Part shown: one piece after another, positions 60,206-64,000 of the stretch
Layout of the letters: every line of letters starts with the position of its first letter
Numbering within the stretch: the stretch's first letter is position 1
DNA from: Tridacna crocea
Taxonomy: Eukaryota > Mollusca > Bivalvia > Cardiida > Cardiidae
Reading direction: 5' to 3'
Assembly: GCA_943736015.1 (NCBI GenBank)
Contig: OX031062.1
Coordinates: 53,122,962-53,186,961, forward strand
Length of the DNA stretch: 64,000 bases
Program-made: the position numbers and the translations under genes
Notes under the pieces: generated by a model
Seen by the model: only the letters and a program-made list of their open reading frames with translations
Databases searched by the model: none
What the model was told of the DNA's origin: nothing

Positions 60206-60338
60206 TGAGGGGCCAACATGGAGAAAGTTGTTGTTGTTGTGATACTGTTGATAAAGTTGTTACTCAGCACATAATTTATTCTTGAGGACAAGAAATTAGA
60301 TTATTTACTCTTCAATGTTGAAAGTATTTGTAGTTTAC

Positions 60339-60344
60339 ATTAAA
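60339..60344 (+). terminator. possible polyadenylation signal
   Basis: ATTAAA, 134 bp after the GRIP stop codon. No AATAAA was noticed nearby on the + strand, and the true 3' end may lie elsewhere. Confidence 0.3.
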
Positions 60345-60380
60345 TGTCTCTGAGATTGGTCTTTGAAATGATAAGAATCA

Positions 60381-60835
60381 TTACCTCTTTACCACACAAT
60401 CCCAACTTTTAACGACCTTGACAAAGAAGCATATAGAAAACATTGTGGGAAAAGGAGGAAATGCTGGTAACCAGCATTTTCTTTTTTTATTCTCACAATA
60501 TTTTCTACCATATCAAAGTCAGAAATCAATATTTACAAGATTTAACTGTTTACCAAACGACAAAATTTTAGGCTTGTCCAAATCAAAAGCATTTGCAGAC
60601 GACATCATGAAAGTGACTGAAAATTTGAAATTTATTTTGTGAAGAGTAGAAAACATTGTGGGCAAAGGAGAAATTGCTGGTTACCAGCATGTTCTCCTTT
60701 TCCCACAATGTTTTCTAAGGGTCTTCTTTCTCAGGGTCATCAAAAATAGGGATTCTGTGGTGCTGGGTTAATTTGTTGTCTGCAGATGTTTTGAATTTGG
60801 TCGCGTCGTGAAGTTTGTTGTTTGGTAAAGAGTTA
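60381..60835 (-). mobile_element. family A element carrying a second family A element
   Basis: Outer copy: 60381-60545 and 60772-60835 (TTACCTCTTTACCACACAA to GTTTGGTAAAGAGTTAA). Its ACAAGATTTAA is interrupted and resumes TTAATTTGTTGTCTGCAG; the closely related copy at 41696-41923 reads CAAGATTTAATTTGTCGTC without interruption. Confidence 0.95.
60542..60771 (+). mobile_element. nested family A TTAA hairpin element
   Basis: TTAACTGTTTACCAAACGA to GTGGTGCTGGGTTAA, 230 bp, inserted at the TTAA inside the outer copy. Confidence 0.95.
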
Positions 60836-60839
60836 AAGG

Positions 60840-61372
60840 AAAAGATCAAATGATGCCCACCAGTATTTTCTCCTTCATATACAATGTTTTAAAAAACATT
60901 TTACCCCAAGGTCATGAAATACAGGATCATTTAGTAGATTGTTAAGGATTTCTTCCAAGCCCAAACCAGACTTTTGAAGTTTTCACATAAGTTTTAACTC
61001 TTTACCACACAATCCTGACTTTTAATGACCCTTAGAAAAAAGTCTTTTGAAAACATCATAAAAAAAGGAGAAAATGCTGGTAACCCACATCTTCTCCTTT
61101 TCCCATGATGCTTTCTACCCTTCCGAAAACAATTTTTGACTTTTTGAGTCATCTTTATTTTTGTCATCTGCAAATGCTTTCAATTCGGTCAAGTCTGACC
61201 TTCTAATGTATGACAAAATTTTAGACTCCAGCTGCATTTATAAAAAACAAATTAGGAGTGTATCAGATAAATAGATCTGTCTGAAAGGGCTAAAAACAAA
61301 TGTGGGAAAAGAAGAAAATGCTGGTTACTAGCATTTTCTTCTTTCCCCACAATTTTTTTCAAAATACTTCTT
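60840..61372. repeat. family A remnants (60840-60943, 60994-61210, 61208-61372)
   Basis: The first is a right half. The second is a - copy with TTAACTCTTTACCACACAA and a damaged hairpin and right end. The third is a decayed + copy with core CTGGTTACTAGC. Confidence 0.7.
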
Positions 61373-61593
61373 TTAACCCATTACCACGCAATCCCTACTT
61401 TTGATGCCCCTGAGAAAGAAGCCTTTAGAAAACATTGTGGGAAAAGGAGAAAATGCAGGTAACCAGCATTTTCTCCTTTGTCCACAATGTTTTCTATCCT
61501 TCACAAAATAAATTTCAAATTTTCAGTCACTTTTGTCGTCTGCAAATGCTTTCCAATTTGCACAAACGGAAAATTTTGTTTGGTAATGAGTGA
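61373..61593 (-). mobile_element. family A TTAA hairpin element
   Basis: TTAACCCATTACCACGCAA; core CAGGTAACCAGC; right end TTTGGTAATGAGTGAA. Confidence 0.9.
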
Positions 61594-61673
61594 AAAGGCA
61601 CAAGAACTCAGGATGCTGTGATAAAGGGTCAATTTGATATCTCAACAAATGCTTTCTTTGAATACAGACAAGT

Positions 61674-61901
61674 ATTAACCCAATACCAAAGAATGGCTTG
61701 TTTTAACGACCCTGAGGAATAAGCCTTCTGAAAACATTGGGGGAAAAGGAGAAAATGCTGGAAACCAGCATTTTCTCCTTTTCCCACTATGTTTTCTACT
61801 CTTCCAAAGTCTACTTTCAATTCTTTAGTTGTGTTTATTTTGTCTTCTGCCTATGCTTTCAGTTTGGACCTGTCTAAGATTTTGTTGTTTGGTAAAGATT
61901 C
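61674..61901 (-). mobile_element. family A TTAA hairpin element
   Basis: TTAACCCAATACCAAAGAA; core CTGGAAACCAGC; right end GTTTGGTAAAGATTCA. Confidence 0.88.
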
Positions 61902-62051
61902 AAGTTTTGTCATTTGGTATAGAGTATGGGAATAATTCTGGAAGTCGGATCTGATAGAAGTATTTAACAGTGTAAGTGTATGAATGCTACTTCCTATAGT
62001 TATTAAGTTTTTTATTGATGTTTTGTTGGTGCTGAATTTAATAGAAGGGTC

Positions 62052-62280
62052 TTAACCCTTTACCCCATAAGGCATTCCCATAGTATCTGTAATTGGCTCT
62101 AAATAACAGCAAAGATGAAGTTGTTTCTTATGTGTATGTGACACCTTTTGATAGCATAGAAAACATTGTGGCAAAAGGTGAAATTGCTCGTCACGAGCAA
62201 TTTCACCTTTTGTCACAATGTTTTCCAAAGGCTCCTACAAGCAGTGCGTCAAAATGAGTATCTGTGGAGTAAAGGGTTAA
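62052..62280 (+). mobile_element. subfamily C TTAA hairpin element with perfect core
   Basis: TTAACCCTTTACCCCATAA to TCTGTGGAGTAAAGGGTTAA. The core AAATTGCTCGTCACGAGC with GTGAAA/TTTCAC flanks is palindromic, and the shared outer arms are ACATTGTGGC/GTCACAATGT. It runs opposite to the copies at 11220 and 46434. Confidence 0.95.
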
Positions 62281-62408
62281 GTATATTTTTTTTTAGCTCA
62301 CCTGTTTTTGAGCAAAACATTGACCTGTCATTGTATCCCTGAAATCAACTGCATCATGGAGCAACAATTTTATGTTATTTTTTCCAAACTTGGACAAGTT
62401 GTTGACTC

Positions 62409-62634
62409 TTAACCCTTACCATTAAATGACGACTTTTGACGAACCTAAGAAAAAGCCTTTTGAAAACATTGTGGGAAAAGGAGAAAATGCTGGTAACCAG
62501 CATTTTCTCCTTTTCCTACAATGTTTTCTACCCTTCCCAAATCAAATTACAATTTTCAGTCACTTTTATTTTGTTGTCTGCAAATGCTTTCAATTTGAAC
62601 CAGTCTATAAATTTGTCGATTGGTAAGGAGTTAA
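62409..62634 (-). mobile_element. family A TTAA hairpin element
   Basis: TTAACCCTTACCATTAAATG to GATTGGTAAGGAGTTAA; core perfect. Confidence 0.92.
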
Positions 62635-62917
62635 AAGCGGAACCGTTACAATCGGGCAGGTTACCATAACAACTTTTTTTGCTCTTTTTTGACTATCAAG
62701 TTTTATAAGGTCTGACATTTCATATCTCTGAAATTACTGGAGATATCTACTGTAAACTTGAACTAATTGTTAACTATCAAAAGGGGAACTATACAGCAGT
62801 GGTATCCATCAAAAAATATTTCTGAAACAGTTATGCCTTTTTTCAGCTTGGAATTCTCATTGAAAGTCAAGCATCTCCAGCCAGTTATTGGCATCTGCCT
62901 ATGGTGCTTTTGTTAGT

Positions 62918-63251
62918 TTAACTTTTTACCAAACAATAACGACTTTTACTGACCTTGAGGAAGAAGCCTTTTGAAAACTTTGTGGGAAAAGGAGAAAATG
63001 CTGGTAACCAACATTTTCTCCTTTTCCCACAATTTTTTCTACCCTTCCCAAATAAAATTTTGGTTTTTCAGCCTTCTGGAAACACTGGGGGAAAAGGAGA
63101 AAATGCTGGTAACCATCATTTTCTCCTTTTCCCACTATGCTTTCTACTCTTCCAAAGTCAACTTTTAGTTTTTGAGTCGTGTTTATTTTGTCGTCTGCAA
63201 ATGCTTTCAATTTGGACCACTCTATAAATTTGTTGTTTGGTAAAGAGTTAA
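62918..63251 (-). mobile_element. family A element with two hairpins in tandem, 334 bp
   Basis: TTAACTTTTTACCAAACAA, hairpin 1 (62975-63045, core GGTAACCAAC), AATTTTGGTTTTTCAG, hairpin 2 (63080-63150, core GGTAACCATC), then the normal right arm to GTTTGGTAAAGAGTTAA. One pair of TTAA ends encloses both, so two copies recombined or one hairpin block was duplicated. Confidence 0.92.
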
Positions 63252-63354
63252 ATGGCAGTCAGCAATTTATTAAAACTTTGTTAAGGCACAAATACTAAGG
63301 GGCTAAAAAGGTTGTTTTGGCTACAATATGAAGCAAAGTAGTTGACAACTTAGT

Positions 63355-63583
63355 TTAACCCATTACCACACAATCCCTACTTTTGACGCCCATGAGAAAG
63401 AAGCTTTTTGAAAACATTGTGGGAAAAGGAGAAAATGCTGGTAACCAGCATTTTCTCCTTTTTCCACAATGTTTTCTATCCTATCAATGCAAAATTTAAC
63501 CATTTGAGCCTCTTTGAAATTGTCGTCTGCAAATGCTTTCAATTTGGATAGGTCTAACATTTTGCTGTGTGGTAATGGGTTAA
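63355..63583 (-). mobile_element. family A TTAA hairpin element, full length
   Basis: TTAACCCATTACCACACAA to GTGTGGTAATGGGTTAA; perfect core. Confidence 0.94.
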
Positions 63584-63704
63584 AGAACAGACTGCACATT
63601 CTGTGTTGTCTGATCTTGGCCTACTTTGTCTGCAGAAGTACCAAAAGTATGGTTCCTGGGAAAAGATTTAAAAATAAATCATTTTTGCAAATGTTGAAAT
63701 ATGT

Positions 63705-63932
63705 TTAACTCATTACCACAAATCCCTACTTTTGATGACCCTGAGAAAGAAGCCTGTAGAAATCTTTGTGGGAAAAGGAGAAAATGCTGGTAACCAGCAT
63801 TTTCTCCTTTCCACACAATGTTTTCTACCCTTCACAAAACAAATTTCAAATTTTCAGTCTGTTTTATTTTGTTGTCTACAAATGCTTTCTATTTGGAAAA
63901 GCCTAACATTTTGTCGTCTGGTAATGACATAA
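63705..63932 (-). mobile_element. family A TTAA hairpin element
   Basis: TTAACTCATTACCACAAAT; core perfect; right end GTCTGGTAATGACATAA, shared with the next copy. Confidence 0.9.
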
Positions 63933-64000
63933 CTCATTACCAAACGACAGTATTTTAGACTGGCCCAAATTGAAAGAATTTGCAGATGACAAAATAAAAG
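63929..64000 (+). mobile_element. family A element cut by the window edge
   Basis: ATAACTCATTACCAAACGA and the arm GACTGGCCCAAATTGAAAG to GATGACAAAATAAAAG; the hairpin lies beyond the window. Confidence 0.9.

Noticed and set aside
8813..60205. Identification as DLG5, MAGI, PATJ or another multi-PDZ protein
   Set aside because: No SH3, guanylate kinase, WW or L27 region; the seven-PDZ order, linker lengths and phrases such as [15 protein letters not shown] and SGxFxVKLP fit GRIP.
2002..64000. Many 60-110 residue open frames with phrases such as [15 protein letters not shown] or [15 protein letters not shown]
   Set aside because: They are translations of the hairpin element core in different frames and both strands. 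They recur wherever an element lies, overlap each other, and vary freely at the protein level.
2002..64000. CRISPR-like regular repeats
   Set aside because: Spacing is irregular, units are ~229 bp with TTAA duplications in both orientations, and the window is eukaryotic with spliced genes.

Overview
The window reads as nuclear DNA of a mollusc, most likely a bivalve. It is AT-rich and intron-dense, with CAG|GTAAGT-type splice sites, tRNA-headed SINEs, interstitial TTAGGG-like repeats and several dispersed repeat types that I associate with bivalve genomes. The species cannot be fixed from the sequence; a heterodont clam is a guess. No bacterial, organellar, rRNA or functional tRNA gene was seen.

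One host gene fills the window on the + strand. Seventeen exons between 8813 and 60205 splice with fully consistent phases into about 1046 residues and a stop codon. They encode seven PDZ domains and two linkers in the order and spacing of glutamate receptor-interacting protein (GRIP1/GRIP2). The first coding exon or exons are missing, because exon 1 here begins one base into a codon; the 5' end is probably left of the window or in an exon I could not recognise. The intron after the first visible exon is about 26.6 kb, and the rest of the gene is packed into 24.7 kb.

The left edge (1-1501) carries the 5' part of an LTR retrotransposon on the - strand: a 552-bp LTR, a primer-binding site complementary to tRNA-Pro, and an open gag frame with a SCAN-like fold signature that runs off the window.

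The dominant signal is a short hairpin transposon family (called family A here) present in more than 100 whole or broken copies, in both orientations, covering by hand tally about a third of the window. A typical copy is 225-232 bp and begins and ends with TTAA. It has inverted ends TTAACCCTTTACCACAC and a near-perfect 65-bp central palindrome with a one-base centre (CTGGTTACCAG). Unoccupied sites inside other repeats in the same window show insertion at TTAA with TTAA duplication, the signature of piggyBac-type transposition. Subfamilies with different but still palindromic cores (B and C) are also present. Many copies end within 12-52 bp of GRIP exons, so they lie inside splice-site regions. 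No transposase is encoded in the window.

Further layers are several SINE insertions with direct repeats (some inside family A copies), three copies of a second TTAA element with ends TTAAAGGTGG, other terminal-inverted-repeat elements, and two long repeats with ~155-bp tandem units near 25-27.6 kb. One of these is split by a ~1.4-kb element inserted into telomere-like repeats. A ~166-bp tandem array lies at 55.7-56.8 kb. A 901-bp direct duplication near the left end differs at only two positions. Family A copies are named by orientation: + means the arm containing GACAAAATTTTAGACTGG comes first. All counts, identities and boundaries were read by eye.
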